Assembly: GCF_020966775.1 (NCBI RefSeq) | Contig: NZ_JAJKFV010000029.1 | Coordinates: 551,001-615,000 of the forward strand | Reading direction: 5' to 3' | DNA: 64,000 nucleotides | From: Rhodopirellula halodulae | GTDB taxonomy: Bacteria; Planctomycetota; Planctomycetia; Pirellulales; Pirellulaceae | Part shown: positions 51,175 to 59,563 of the stretch, in pieces | Numbering within the stretch: position 1 is the first letter of the stretch | Layout of the letters: the number at the start of each line of letters is the position of its first letter | Notes under the pieces: model-generated | Told to the model about the DNA's origin: nothing | Seen by the model: only the letters and a program-made list of their open reading frames with translations | The model's database searches: none | Position numbers and translations under genes: made by a program

Positions 51175-52467
51175 CTATCGAGGAAGTTGCTTCCAATCGA
51201 TTTCGGGTTGGCTTTCCGTGGTCGACGTGCGCTGAAACGTTTGATCGAGCTGCACGGTTTCTGAGAAGAAGCCGCAGTTTTGGAGGAAGAAGTGAGTGTC
51301 TTCGCTTCCGCCGGCGTAGTCCAGGCGATGTCGACCTCGTGCGGTGTTATCGCCCGTGAATTTCGCTCGCGTGATTTCGTGCCAGTTTCCATCCGTGTCG
51401 CAAACCCACTGGTTCGCATACTGGGCTGATCGCTGGAGATGCCCCTGGGTTGGCGAGAAGTTTTCGAGGAAGGAATGAAAGCCAGTGAGATGTTTGTCCG
51501 TTTTGGGACGTTGGAAACTCGCGACAAGCAACCACTCATCTTTCTCTTTGTCGCCAAACCACGACGTGTAACGCGTGTTGCCTTTTCCGTCGGGTTTGAC
51601 TTCCGTGAGGAAGCGATAGGTGCGGCCGGCTTCCCACGGGTAGCGAAAAAAGCTTTGACCACCGGAACCTTCATTGCCAAAGTCTTTCGCGATGACGTTC
51701 TTTCCCTTCGCCAACGTTCGAACGCGATCTTCCTCTGGGATCTCGTTGGGGTCGTCGGTTCGGTAAGGACTCCAAATTGAAAACAAGACTCGGCGTTCGG
51801 TCTCGCTATTGACCTGCATCCCGAAGTAGCCTTCGCCAAAACCGTTGGCCATGAAGTACGTTCCAATGGGATCTTGTCCGACCGGCACCATGATTTCGCT
51901 GTAGGCGTAGGTCAGGTTGACCTCACGAGGAATGCGATAGGCCAAGTGGACCGATGGACCGCGACGTCCCCAGTAGAACATGTTGCCGTCATTGGTTTTG
52001 ACATAGTCAACTTGCAGATCGCTTGAGTCGGAATTCACGATGAGCTGTTTGATCTCAATGAGCGAAGAATCGCTCTTCAAAGAGAGATCAACTTTCACGT
52101 ATCCGGCGGGCACGGAGACTTCGCCGATTGAGATCGAATCGGAGGTGTCTGCGGGGACGTCGCAAGCGAACGTTTGATCGGCAACTTGAATCTGGATCGT
52201 TCCCGCTGTTTCGCCGGATCGTCCCTCAAGTGCCAGATTCAACTTGGCCCCATCGCTGACCCGAAAGAACACCGAGTAAGTTTCGTCGCTGGTGCGTAGC
52301 GACAGATTGCCGTCGCGGCGCAGTCCACGACCACCGGGTTCCGGTGCGGTGCGGAAGGCATTGCCGGCGACGGGAATCTTCCATTCGTCGGCGGATGCGT
52401 GAGGGGAATTGGGCGTGCACACAAATGCGCAGGCCAAGGTGAAAACACAAATCAGTCGGAAGTTCAT
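51175..52467 (-). CDS. Secreted DUF3472 domain protein with N-terminal DUF5077-like domain
   Basis: Exported protein of 430 residues with signal peptide MNFRLICVFTLACAFVCTPNSPHASA. Residues 27-150 form a beta-rich domain like DUF5077 (IPVAGNAFRTAPEPGGRGLRR). Residues 165-400 match DUF3472: YAYSEIMVPVGQDPIGTYFMANGFGEGYFGMQVNSETERRVLFSIWSPY, then GGQSFFRYPWEAGRTYRFL and TRYTSWFGD. The family is common in Planctomycetes and Bacteroidetes and is thought to bind or act on carbohydrates, but activity is not established. Confidence 0.85.
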   Translation of the reverse strand: MNFRLICVFTLACAFVCTPNSPHASADEWKIPVAGNAFRTAPEPGGRGLRRDGNLSLRTSDETYSVFFRVSDGAKLNLALEGRSGETAGTIQIQVADQTFACDVPADTSDSISIGEVSVPAGYVKVDLSLKSDSSLIEIKQLIVNSDSSDLQVDYVKTNDGNMFYWGRRGPSVHLAYRIPREVNLTYAYSEIMVPVGQDPIGTYFMANGFGEGYFGMQVNSETERRVLFSIWSPYRTDDPNEIPEEDRVRTLAKGKNVIAKDFGNEGSGGQSFFRYPWEAGRTYRFLTEVKPDGKGNTRYTSWFGDKEKDEWLLVASFQRPKTDKHLTGFHSFLENFSPTQGHLQRSAQYANQWVCDTDGNWHEITRAKFTGDNTARGRHRLDYAGGSEDTHFFLQNCGFFSETVQLDQTFQRTSTTESQPEIDWKQLPR

Positions 52468-52729
52468 GGTGCGATTCGAAGGTGGGATTTCCGGGGCAGG
52501 GCAGGGCGGTGGGGAACGCGAAACAGTCGCGACATCTGCTCTTGGCGGGATGGTGCCTATTCGGTGGTGCCCGCAACATAGTGTGATCTGTCGAGCATGG
52601 CGACCTCCGCCGGGCCACTTGATTTCGATGGGGTTTTCGTGAGTCCGTTATCAAGGCAGGATGGTGGGTTTCAGGAACTCAAACGCGATTCACGTTGTTC
52701 CAATCCCCCTCACACCTTTGGAGCCCATC

Positions 52730-53011
52730 ATGGCAACCGCCAGTGCCCGTCACATTCTCGTCGAGACCGAAGAAGCCTGTCAGGATTTGAAAGAACAGAT
52801 CGAAAACGGCCAAGACTTCGGTGCCATCGCTGCTGAGTTTTCCGCCTGCCCGTCCGGAAAATCCGGCGGCGCTTTGGGGACGTTCAGCCCCGGTCAGATG
52901 GTCAAGGAATTCGACGACGTCGTTTTCACCGGTGAATTGAACAAGGTTCACGGTCCTGTGAAGACTCAGTTTGGATATCACCTGATCGAGATCACTAAGC
53001 GTGTCGACTGA
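52730..53011 (+). CDS. Parvulin-type peptidyl-prolyl isomerase
   Basis: Single-domain isomerase of 93 residues accelerating cis-trans changes of prolyl bonds. The start at 52730 gives MATASARHILVETEEACQDLK. Family features are ARHILV, GQDFGAIAAEFSACPSGKSGGALGTFSPGQMVKEFDDVVF and the closing VKTQFGYHLIEITKR. There is no signal peptide, so it is cytoplasmic and similar to E. coli PpiC. It is followed 12 bases later by a conserved hypothetical gene. Confidence 0.93.
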   Translation: MATASARHILVETEEACQDLKEQIENGQDFGAIAAEFSACPSGKSGGALGTFSPGQMVKEFDDVVFTGELNKVHGPVKTQFGYHLIEITKRVD

Positions 53012-53023
53012 GTCATTGGACCC

Positions 53024-53566
53024 ATGATCAAGACCTTCGAAGACGCCTATCGGTTTGTTCTCGATCGAACCGTGGTCACGGTTTTTGGAAGCAAAGGATC
53101 GCCTCATCCTTCGCTTTGGGACAACACCGATCTCTCGGAAAAGAAGCCCAAGAGCGGTGGCTGGAGTCCGAAGGTCATGGCGGTGTGGGATTGGAAGACT
53201 CGCATCCCTCAAACTTATCCTGATCAGGTTTTCTACGGAAAGATACCGGGTGGTGACGCGGTGTTGATGGAAATGAACCACTTCCGCGATGTGCACTATC
53301 CATCGGCGTATCAAGACATCATCGAGCTGGATCCACTCTGCCAGGAAGTGTTCGAGCTGATTCGTTTAGAGGCGGACTACACCGGGCCGCTTCGCAAACG
53401 AGCCATGGCGAGATTCGCTTGCACCAAGAGCCAGTTTGATACGGCTTTGAAAAAGCTGCAGATTAGCTTGAACGTGGTGCGATCCAATGACCCAAAGTTG
53501 AAGAATGACTTCTGGTTGCCCATGCGTGAGGTTCACATGGACATTGTTCAACAACACGAGTCGTGA
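53024..53566 (+). CDS. Hypothetical protein following the parvulin gene
   Basis: Product of 180 residues. The N-terminal half has TFEDAYRFVLDRTVVTVFGS, SLWDNTDLSEKK, and WDWKTRIPQTYPDQVFYGKIPGG; the C-terminal half (EVFELIRLEADYTGPLRKRA, TKSQFDTALKKLQISLNVV) looks like a winged-helix element. Its overall shape resembles proteins annotated as AlkZ-related (winged-helix, DNA-glycosylase fold), but that recollection is weak and no catalytic motif is claimed. It is 12 bases after the parvulin gene and probably in the same transcript. Confidence 0.6.
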   Translation: MIKTFEDAYRFVLDRTVVTVFGSKGSPHPSLWDNTDLSEKKPKSGGWSPKVMAVWDWKTRIPQTYPDQVFYGKIPGGDAVLMEMNHFRDVHYPSAYQDIIELDPLCQEVFELIRLEADYTGPLRKRAMARFACTKSQFDTALKKLQISLNVVRSNDPKLKNDFWLPMREVHMDIVQQHES

Positions 53567-53580
53567 TGCTCGAGCGATGA

Positions 53581-55044
53581 CTACTGGTGAGTCGTCGTTC
53601 GAGACGTCGCGTCGGGTTGGTACGAACTGTCCATCAGCGACACGATCACCATCGCAAAGAGGCTCGCGGCCAGGCCGATCAGTTGCGATGGCACGACGAA
53701 GTCAGTGAGCCAGTGTTCGCAGGCGAGCCAAGTGACGACGCCCGAAACGATCGACGCCATGGCACCCGCATTGGTTGCTCGTTTCCAGTAGAGCCCAACG
53801 GCCAAGGGGACCAAAGCGCCGACCAGTGGAACGCTGTAGGCTTGTTGGATCATTTCGTACATTGTGTCGTTGCTGGTCAAGGCTTGGTGCAGCGCCAGCC
53901 CACCAAACATCAGCAACACCATTCGGAGCCAGCGAAGCATCCGTTTGTCGTCCAATTCGGGACGAAACGGCCGGATCACGTTTTCGACGATCAAGCTGGA
54001 TGGTGCCAGCAATGTGCCGCTCGCCGTGGAAAGAATGGCTGAAACCAAGGCTCCCAAGAACACGGTTTGAACCCAGAACGGTGTCGACTGCATCACGGCG
54101 GTCGGCAGTGTGCGTTGGACCTCCCGCAAGTCTTCGCTGTTGAATTGTTCCAGGTGATTGGGATCGATCACGACTGCCGCGTAGGCGATGAACATGGGAA
54201 CGAAGGCGAAGAGGCAATAGAACAGACCGCCCAACAAAGTTCCGGTCATCGCGGTGCGTTCGTCTTTCGCGCTGGTCACTCGCTGAAAGACGTCCTGCTG
54301 AGGAATGGATCCGAGTGCGGCGGTCAAGAAGCCGCCCGCGTAGATCCACCACTCCGCGGACCGGCCCCAATCGGGAAAGATCTGAAGTCTCCCCGATTCG
54401 CGAGCGGATTCGATCACCACGGACACTCCACCCGCGGCCCCCGCCATGTAGATCGAAACGACGATCAAACCAATGATGATCACAAAGGTCTGGATCATGT
54501 CGGTCAGTGCCACCGACCACATACCACCCATCACGGTGTAGAATGCGACGATGGTGAAGCCGATCACAATGCCGTGGTTGATCGTCAAGGCTTGGTAACC
54601 AATGCCTTTACCGAGCACGGAAATGACCAAACCCAAAGCGGTCAACTGCGCGGCGGCCCAGCCCAGATACGATGCTGAAATCACCACCGACGTCAGGACT
54701 TCGATCGGGCGACCGTATCGTTTGCGATAGAAGTCACCGATGGTGAGCAAGTCCATGCGGTAGAACGCTCGGGCGAAGAACAAAGCGACCAAGACCAAGC
54801 AAATCGAAAACCCAAACGGGTCGCCCGGAATGGCACGCAAACCCTGTCCCGCGAAGGTGGCGGACACGGAAAGGACCGTTTCCGCGCCGAACCACGTGGC
54901 AAACACGCACGCGAAGTTCATGTACAGCGGAAGGGAACGTCCCGCGACCATGAAATCGTGAGCGCCACCAACGCGACGGGCTGCGATGAACCCGATCGCG
55001 ATGGTCAGTGAAAGGTAAGCCAGTACGGCGGCGATCAATCCCAT
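53581..55044 (-). CDS. Sodium:solute symporter family transporter
   Basis: Inner-membrane transporter of 487 residues with about 13 membrane segments. The start at 55044 gives MGLIAAVLAYLSLTIAIGFIAARRV. LeuT-fold SSS features include HDFMVAGRSLPLYMNFACVFATWFGAE, GDFYRKRYGR, FYTVMGGMWSVALTDMIQTFVIIIG, GSIPQQDVFQRVTSAKDERTA and LVSAILSTASGTLLAPSSLIVENV. The solute is unknown. It lies 14 bases after the decarboxylase gene, so transport of an amino acid or polyamine handled by that enzyme is a reasonable guess. The frame stays open to 55179 inside the upstream gene. Confidence 0.92.
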   Translation of the reverse strand: MGLIAAVLAYLSLTIAIGFIAARRVGGAHDFMVAGRSLPLYMNFACVFATWFGAETVLSVSATFAGQGLRAIPGDPFGFSICLVLVALFFARAFYRMDLLTIGDFYRKRYGRPIEVLTSVVISASYLGWAAAQLTALGLVISVLGKGIGYQALTINHGIVIGFTIVAFYTVMGGMWSVALTDMIQTFVIIIGLIVVSIYMAGAAGGVSVVIESARESGRLQIFPDWGRSAEWWIYAGGFLTAALGSIPQQDVFQRVTSAKDERTAMTGTLLGGLFYCLFAFVPMFIAYAAVVIDPNHLEQFNSEDLREVQRTLPTAVMQSTPFWVQTVFLGALVSAILSTASGTLLAPSSLIVENVIRPFRPELDDKRMLRWLRMVLLMFGGLALHQALTSNDTMYEMIQQAYSVPLVGALVPLAVGLYWKRATNAGAMASIVSGVVTWLACEHWLTDFVVPSQLIGLAASLFAMVIVSLMDSSYQPDATSRTTTHQ

Positions 55045-55058
55045 TGGTGGCCGTCCCG

Positions 55059-56225
55059 TCAGTCGATTGCGACACTGCCAGCGACAGGCAAACCGTTGAA
55101 CGGGCATGCACTCGCGGCAGCGTAAGCGCCCATCGAGGGCACCAACACCAATTCGCCGACTTCCAGATCGGGCAACCACTGGTCGCGCGACACGATGTCG
55201 GTGGAGTCACAGGTGGGGCCGGCAACGACGCAGGCCGACGTTTCGCGTGACCCGTCATTTTCAACGATCAAAGGAAAGTCGGTGTGATCGAAGATCTTGC
55301 CTGAGAACGAGCCATAAATTCCGTCGTCGAGGAAGTACCAAGGTAGTTCCCATCGACGGCTCTTGCCGATCACGCGAGTGATCAACGTCACGCATTCGGT
55401 GCAAAGCCCGCGACCGGGTTCAGCGATGATGCGATTTGGCAAGTCGCCAAAGATCTCTTGCAGACCTTGCGAGATCACCGCACCGAAGCTTTCGATCGAG
55501 GGTGCGTCTTCGCGGTAAGGTGCGGGGAATCCGCCGCCGATGTCCAAAACTTCCAACGTGTGACCTGCACGCGTGGCTGCATCCCAAATGTCGCGAACGT
55601 TGCGGAGGACTTCCACATAGTCGTGAGGGTTCAGGCATTGGCTGCCGACGTGGAACGAGAAGCCACGAATGCGAAGACCTTTCGCACGAGCCACCGACAG
55701 CATTTCCAACGCCTCGTGCATGGGGCAGCCGAACTTGGCCGACAGGTTGATGCGACTGGAGGCACCGGTGGTGGCCAAACGCATCAGTAGGTTCACATCG
55801 GGTGTCAGGCGACGGATCTTCTCGGCTTCGATGGCGTTGTCAAAAACGAACCAGTTCACACCGGCTTGGTAACATTCCCAAAGGTTTGCATCGGTCTTGC
55901 ACGGGTGCGTGTGCAGCATTCGGTCAGCGGTGAATCCCGCCAATTGAGCGGCACGCAATTCGCCTGGCGAGCAAATGTCGATGAAGGCGTTTTCGCCATT
56001 CAGCGTGGTCAACAAATGCAGGTCAGGGTTTGACTTGGCGGCGTAGTACAAATCCACACCGGGAAGAGCTTGTTTCATGGCCCAGTAAGTTTCGATCGCC
56101 TTGGATCGAGAAACGACGAGCAATGGTGAACCGTGTTGTTCGGCGAGGTCTTTGGCGACCTCAAATGAAAGGATGGGTTGAGCCGTTCGAGCGTTGGGTG
56201 CGCGCAGAATGGTCGATGCAATCAT
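55059..56225 (-). CDS. Fold-III PLP-dependent decarboxylase (ornithine/lysine decarboxylase-like)
   Basis: PLP enzyme of 388 residues of the alanine racemase-type barrel fold. The PLP lysine lies in YYAAKSNPD. FDICSPGELRAA-type sequence (IDICSPGELRAAQLAG), FSFHVGSQCLNPHDY, LDIGGGFPAPY, IAEPGRGLC and GPTCDSTDIVSRDQWLP match eukaryotic-type ornithine decarboxylases and related bacterial enzymes rather than LysA; CDSTD corresponds to the substrate-binding CDS-D site. Polyamine (putrescine or cadaverine) synthesis is likely. It precedes the symporter gene. Tandem hairpins occur upstream, in what may be its leader. Confidence 0.88.
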   Translation of the reverse strand: MIASTILRAPNARTAQPILSFEVAKDLAEQHGSPLLVVSRSKAIETYWAMKQALPGVDLYYAAKSNPDLHLLTTLNGENAFIDICSPGELRAAQLAGFTADRMLHTHPCKTDANLWECYQAGVNWFVFDNAIEAEKIRRLTPDVNLLMRLATTGASSRINLSAKFGCPMHEALEMLSVARAKGLRIRGFSFHVGSQCLNPHDYVEVLRNVRDIWDAATRAGHTLEVLDIGGGFPAPYREDAPSIESFGAVISQGLQEIFGDLPNRIIAEPGRGLCTECVTLITRVIGKSRRWELPWYFLDDGIYGSFSGKIFDHTDFPLIVENDGSRETSACVVAGPTCDSTDIVSRDQWLPDLEVGELVLVPSMGAYAAASACPFNGLPVAGSVAID

Positions 56226-56293
56226 GCAGCCGGGGTGCCTCTAAGAAAGGGACCAAAGGTCAAAAGAAATTACGAAACAACAGTCAAAACTTC

Positions 56294-56331
56294 GAAGCCG
56301 CTGTGGCTTCGTCGAAGGGTTCTGAGAACCC
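56294..56331 (-). promoter_or_regulatory. Tandem hairpins in the likely leader of the decarboxylase gene
   Basis: Two back-to-back hairpins, 70-105 bases upstream of the decarboxylase start. One has arms GGGTTC/GAACCC with a 3-base loop; the other has arms GAAGCC/GGCTTC with a 5-base loop, extendable to 7 pairs and followed on the minus strand by AAGTTTT. This could be an attenuator-like or stabilising structure. Confidence 0.35.
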
Positions 56332-56765
56332 TGGCCGACTTCTTCTTCGCTGTTATCGAGCCGCGTCCTGGGCGCAATAACGTGTTGACCTTGGGGAGAT
56401 CGCAATGGAGGCTGCGGCACCTTGCGGTATGGCAACGTTGTGCGTTTGGAGTGGGCGATTCCGCTAGGAAACGTCCTGCCAACACACTTCCGCCACGCCC
56501 GTCACGAGGGGGCGAGACCTGGTGTCATGCTGATTGAACCGTTCAGGAAGCTTCGCATCCGGGCGAATCTGACCTTCACGAATCACACTACTGTTCAATC
56601 GGCTGCGAAGAATATCGACCGCGTTTTAAAAAGTCGAGAGAGGAAATCCCGAATTCAGCGAATGTTCTGGGAAGAACGATATCGGCCACTTTGGCGGGAC
56701 GTTTTTCGACTTCACATCGTGTGTTTTCCGCGGGCCAATTCCACCGGAAGGTGCAGAATACGCTG

Positions 56766-56794
56766 CGGACAGGAGTGGCCGAGGCTGCTATAGT
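56766..56794 (+). promoter_or_regulatory. Possible sigma-70-type promoter of the Fur-family gene
   Basis: CGGACA as -35 (four of six consensus bases) and TATAGT as -10 (five of six) with an ideal 17-base spacer, 38 bases before the proposed TTG start. Confidence 0.4.
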
Positions 56795-56831
56795 GCCTTC
56801 AGTTTCGATCCTTCTTTGGCAGTGGTTTGTT

Positions 56832-57344
56832 TTGTCTGACGTGTCTTCGGTCCCGGAATCTCTGGAACGCCTGGAAGTGGCTTTGACGCCTCAGGAACGG
56901 TTCGAGGAGTACCTGCAGAGCAAAGGGCAACGGCAAACGAAACCTCGCAAGTTCTTGGTTGAGAAGATCTTCGCTCAGCACGCCCACTTTGATGCGGATG
57001 AGTTGATCGAGAAATTGCCTCGCAAGGGCGAGCCCAATTACGTCAGTTCGGCGACCGTTTACCGATCGCTACGGGAATTTGTCGACGCGGGCCTGTTGAA
57101 CTGTTTTCAGCTCGACGGACGGACGGTGTACGAGCTGGATTATGGCTACCCGCCGCACGATCACCTGTACTGCACCCGTTGCCGGAAACTGATTGAGTTT
57201 CGCAGCGAAGAGCTGATCGCCACCCGGGATGAAGCCGCCGCGAAACATGGTTTTCGCGTGTCCGGTCATCGCATGCTGGTCAGTGGCGTGTGTCGCGAGT
57301 GCAGCAAGAATCGCCGGAAGAAACGCAAACAAGACCTGGTTTGA
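56832..57344 (+). CDS. Fur-family transcriptional regulator
   Basis: Metal- or peroxide-responsive DNA-binding repressor. The proposed start is TTG at 56832 (170 residues); a GTG lies 6 bases further and no ATG is close. The winged-helix domain has RQTKPRKFLVEKIFAQHAHFDADELIEKL and SSATVYRSLREFVDAGLLNCF. The metal domain has PPHDHLYCTRCRKLIEF and GVCRECSKNRRKKRK, with two CxxC pairs for structural zinc. A Lys/Arg-rich C-terminal tail is unusual. Whether it senses iron, zinc or peroxide cannot be told. It is convergent with the following gene. Confidence 0.92.
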   Translation: MSDVSSVPESLERLEVALTPQERFEEYLQSKGQRQTKPRKFLVEKIFAQHAHFDADELIEKLPRKGEPNYVSSATVYRSLREFVDAGLLNCFQLDGRTVYELDYGYPPHDHLYCTRCRKLIEFRSEELIATRDEAAAKHGFRVSGHRMLVSGVCRECSKNRRKKRKQDLV

Positions 57345-57359
57345 CGTTCCCGATCCCGC

Positions 57360-57830
57360 TCATTCTTCGGACGGGAGTTCCGCGGTTCGGATCTGCTGCA
57401 GGATTGCGTTGAAGACGGGTTCGGCGGCTTCGAAATCGCTGAGTTCCGCTTGCAGTTGAGCCAGGATGCGACCGGCGATTGGCATTTGCTCACGCGTTGG
57501 TGGTGGTGCGTCCAGCAAAACGACCCGTGACATCACCACGAGATCCAGGTAATAGAACCTCAGGTCGATGGCTTTTTCATCGTCGTCTGCTCCCGGAAGC
57601 GTCACACTTTCGCGTTCCAGGTCTTCGTATTGGTCGCGAAGCATTTGGTCGATTTCGCTAAGCACCAATTCGTCTTCGCGAGTGATCGGTAGTGTCTCCA
57701 GCGATACAAAGCCACCGCCGGGCAGATCAAACGTGGTGCCTTGGTCGCCTTCGTCTTCGGCTCGTTCGACCAGTTTCCAGTTGTCCGGGTACAGCAATTT
57801 CAGGCCAAAGCCTTCGAACGTGGCGGGCAT
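57360..57830 (-). CDS. Conserved hypothetical protein
   Basis: Product of 156 residues, acidic and without signal peptide. It begins MPATFEGFGLKLLYPDNWKLVER and continues with GGGFVSLETLP, YYLDLVVMSRVVLLDAPPPTRE and a helical end (AAEPVFNAILQQIRTAELP). The pattern (YPDNWKL, later F-x-x-IL-x-S/QI) resembles a PsbP/DcrB-like alpha-beta sandwich, but this is a weak structural guess. It follows the thioesterase gene by 54 bases and may share its transcript. Confidence 0.6.
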   Translation of the reverse strand: MPATFEGFGLKLLYPDNWKLVERAEDEGDQGTTFDLPGGGFVSLETLPITREDELVLSEIDQMLRDQYEDLERESVTLPGADDDEKAIDLRFYYLDLVVMSRVVLLDAPPPTREQMPIAGRILAQLQAELSDFEAAEPVFNAILQQIRTAELPSEE

Positions 57831-57884
57831 GCGAATTCTGTGGTGAAGCGAGTGGTAAAACGGCGAGGCCAGGTGGGAGTGAGA

Positions 57885-58343
57885 TCAGCTAGAAGTGCTG
57901 CTCAAACGCGACCGCAAATCATCCGGGACGTTGGTTTTGATCAGCTTTCCGCCCGGTTGAAGATCGCAGCAGACGGTTGTGATCTTGCCCGTTGCGATTC
58001 GTCGATCTTCGCAGGTCAATTCGAATCGATAGTGGACACTGGATTGGCCAATGCGGTCGACGTGAACCGCGATTTGAAGGATGTCTTCGAACCGTGCCGG
58101 TCCATGGAAGTCACAACTCACGGCGACGCGCGGCCAGGTCAGGCGTCGCTCGGATGCGTGATCGGGCATCACCGCCACGCCGACCGAGCGTAAAAATTCG
58201 TGCTCGGCGGCTTCCATCATTGGGAAGAAAGCAGAGAAGTGAACGATTCCAGCGGCGTCGGTGTCTCGAAACTCGACGCGGCGTTCGGTTTGGTAAACCG
58301 GAGCCTTCTCTGTGGAGGCTCCGGCTGGATTCGAATCATTCAC
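57885..58343 (-). CDS. Hot-dog fold acyl-CoA thioesterase (YbgC/4HBT-like)
   Basis: Thioesterase of 152 residues. The 4-hydroxybenzoyl-CoA thioesterase signature is FRDTDAAGIVHFSAFFPMMEAAEHEFLRSVG, with the catalytic aspartate in DTDAAGIVHF. VAVSCDFHGPARFEDIL and the IGQSSVHYRFELTCEDRRIATGKITTVCCDL strands complete the hot-dog fold. Members act on acyl-CoA or DHNA-CoA; the substrate is not evident. It lies 12 bases downstream of rpsR. Confidence 0.9.
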   Translation of the reverse strand: MNDSNPAGASTEKAPVYQTERRVEFRDTDAAGIVHFSAFFPMMEAAEHEFLRSVGVAVMPDHASERRLTWPRVAVSCDFHGPARFEDILQIAVHVDRIGQSSVHYRFELTCEDRRIATGKITTVCCDLQPGGKLIKTNVPDDLRSRLSSTSS

Positions 58344-58355
58344 GGCGGAGTTGGA

Positions 58356-58619
58356 TCACTCGCCAACGTATGGCAACAAGGCCATGAAGCGGGCGCGTTT
58401 GATCGCAGCGGTGACAGCGTGTTGGCTGGCAGCGGTACATCCGCTCTTGCGACGGCCCATGATGCGACCTTGACGGTTCACCATCTTGGACAGCAATTCG
58501 AGGTCCTTGTAATCGACGTACATCGGACGTGGACGCTGGCCATCGACGAAGATGGGGTCCTTGCGGCGCGTGCGGCTGCGGACTCGTGAGCGTTTGCGGG
58601 CACGGCTACGCGTGCTCAT
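58356..58619 (-). CDS. rpsR: 30S ribosomal protein S18
   Basis: Small-subunit ribosomal protein. With the start at 58619 ([20 protein letters not shown]) it has 87 residues; an ATG at 58634 would add five. The conserved core is [20 protein letters not shown] and [29 protein letters not shown], typical of S18, including the KRAR-LLPY end. The strongly basic Arg/Ser start replaces the usual RRRK motif. It stands apart from rpsF and rplI, which are not seen here, and precedes the thioesterase gene. Confidence 0.93.
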   Translation of the reverse strand: MSTRSRARKRSRVRSRTRRKDPIFVDGQRPRPMYVDYKDLELLSKMVNRQGRIMGRRKSGCTAASQHAVTAAIKRARFMALLPYVGE

Positions 58620-58784
58620 TGGACGTGGAGGCATGAAGCTTTTCGAGAATTCGAAGGCGAATGGACTGATACGGCCGGAAAACCAGTGTTTCCGGCTCGC
58701 CAAGGTGTCCCGCTCACGCGACAAGGGTGCGATTGCGGGCCACACAGTGTGCCGAGATCGGCGTTTCCACGCAATCCCTTTTGC

Positions 58785-59429
58785 CTATTCTTCCTGATAA
58801 AGCTTTTCTTGTGAGATCAAGGTGCGAACGGGGTGAGGGACCTGGAAACGGATGCTCCGGCCGGAACAGACTCGATCACGCAAATCGCTGCTGCTGATCT
58901 CAATCTGCGGCATCAAAATCTGAGATTCGCGAATGGTCTGCAGACGGTCGGGGGCCGCCATTGCATTAAGAATTGAATAGTCCGGCTGTGCTTGCCCCCC
59001 GCGAGCGATCACGGCGAGATGACACAGTTCCAAAATTCGCTCCGGGTCTCGCCACCGATCGAACGAGGCCAATGAGTCGGCTCCGATGATCAGGTACAGC
59101 GGGCGGTCAGGGAATCGCTGGTGCAGATGCTCGAGCGTCAGACGAGTGAAGCTGATGCCATCCTGTTGCAGTTCCCAGTCGTCGATCACGTGGCCTTCTT
59201 GACCGGACAGTGCCAAACGCAGCATCTGCAGTCGCTGTTCGTTGCTGGCCACCGGACCGTGGGGTTTCAGCGGGCTGGTTGCCGCCGGGATCCAGCGAAC
59301 GTGTTCAATTGGCAATTGTTCCAAAGCTGACTCGGCCATCCAGAGATGTCCCATGTGGACCGGGTCAAACGATCCACCAAGGATTCCGATGCCCTGTGGT
59401 GATTGTGGTGTGGTTTCGGAGTCGGACAC
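58785..59429 (-). CDS. nadD: Nicotinate-nucleotide adenylyltransferase
   Basis: Enzyme of NAD biosynthesis joining nicotinate mononucleotide and ATP. The GTG at 59429 gives 214 residues, the normal length; the frame stays open to 59573 into the divergent priA start. Nucleotidyl transferase motifs are GILGGSFDPVHMGHL, WIPAATSPLKPHG, LYLIIGADSLASFDRW and the IEISSSDLRDRV (ISSTxIR-type) motif near the C-terminus. The gene is divergent from priA and may share a promoter region with it. Confidence 0.93.
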   Translation of the reverse strand: MSDSETTPQSPQGIGILGGSFDPVHMGHLWMAESALEQLPIEHVRWIPAATSPLKPHGPVASNEQRLQMLRLALSGQEGHVIDDWELQQDGISFTRLTLEHLHQRFPDRPLYLIIGADSLASFDRWRDPERILELCHLAVIARGGQAQPDYSILNAMAAPDRLQTIRESQILMPQIEISSSDLRDRVCSGRSIRFQVPHPVRTLISQEKLYQEE

Positions 59430-59563
59430 GGAATGACTTTCAATGGATGCGAGCTGGCAGGTGATCCAGGATAGCGTCGTCCCGCGGCGGCGTGGATCGG
59501 TGACCAAACGTGTCATCCGGGTGGCGATGATTGGGGTGATGTCTTGCGCCCGCCGGGAAGAAA

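Larger units (their letters stand above)
56226..56831. other. Intergenic region between the decarboxylase and Fur-family genes
   Basis: 606 bases between divergent genes with no convincing coding frame. It contains two adjacent hairpins (56294-56331) on the decarboxylase side, a GTTCT-N4-AGAAC dyad at 56664-56677, and a sigma-70-like promoter (56766-56794) for the regulator gene. Confidence 0.45.

Noticed and set aside
56422-56793. 123-residue plus-strand frame upstream of the Fur-family gene
   Set aside because: No conserved features, unusual composition, and it runs through the best promoter candidate.
58320-58345. GATTCGAATC, resembling a tRNA T-arm
   Set aside because: It lies at the 5' end of the thioesterase coding region and no acceptor, D-arm or anticodon stem can be built around it.
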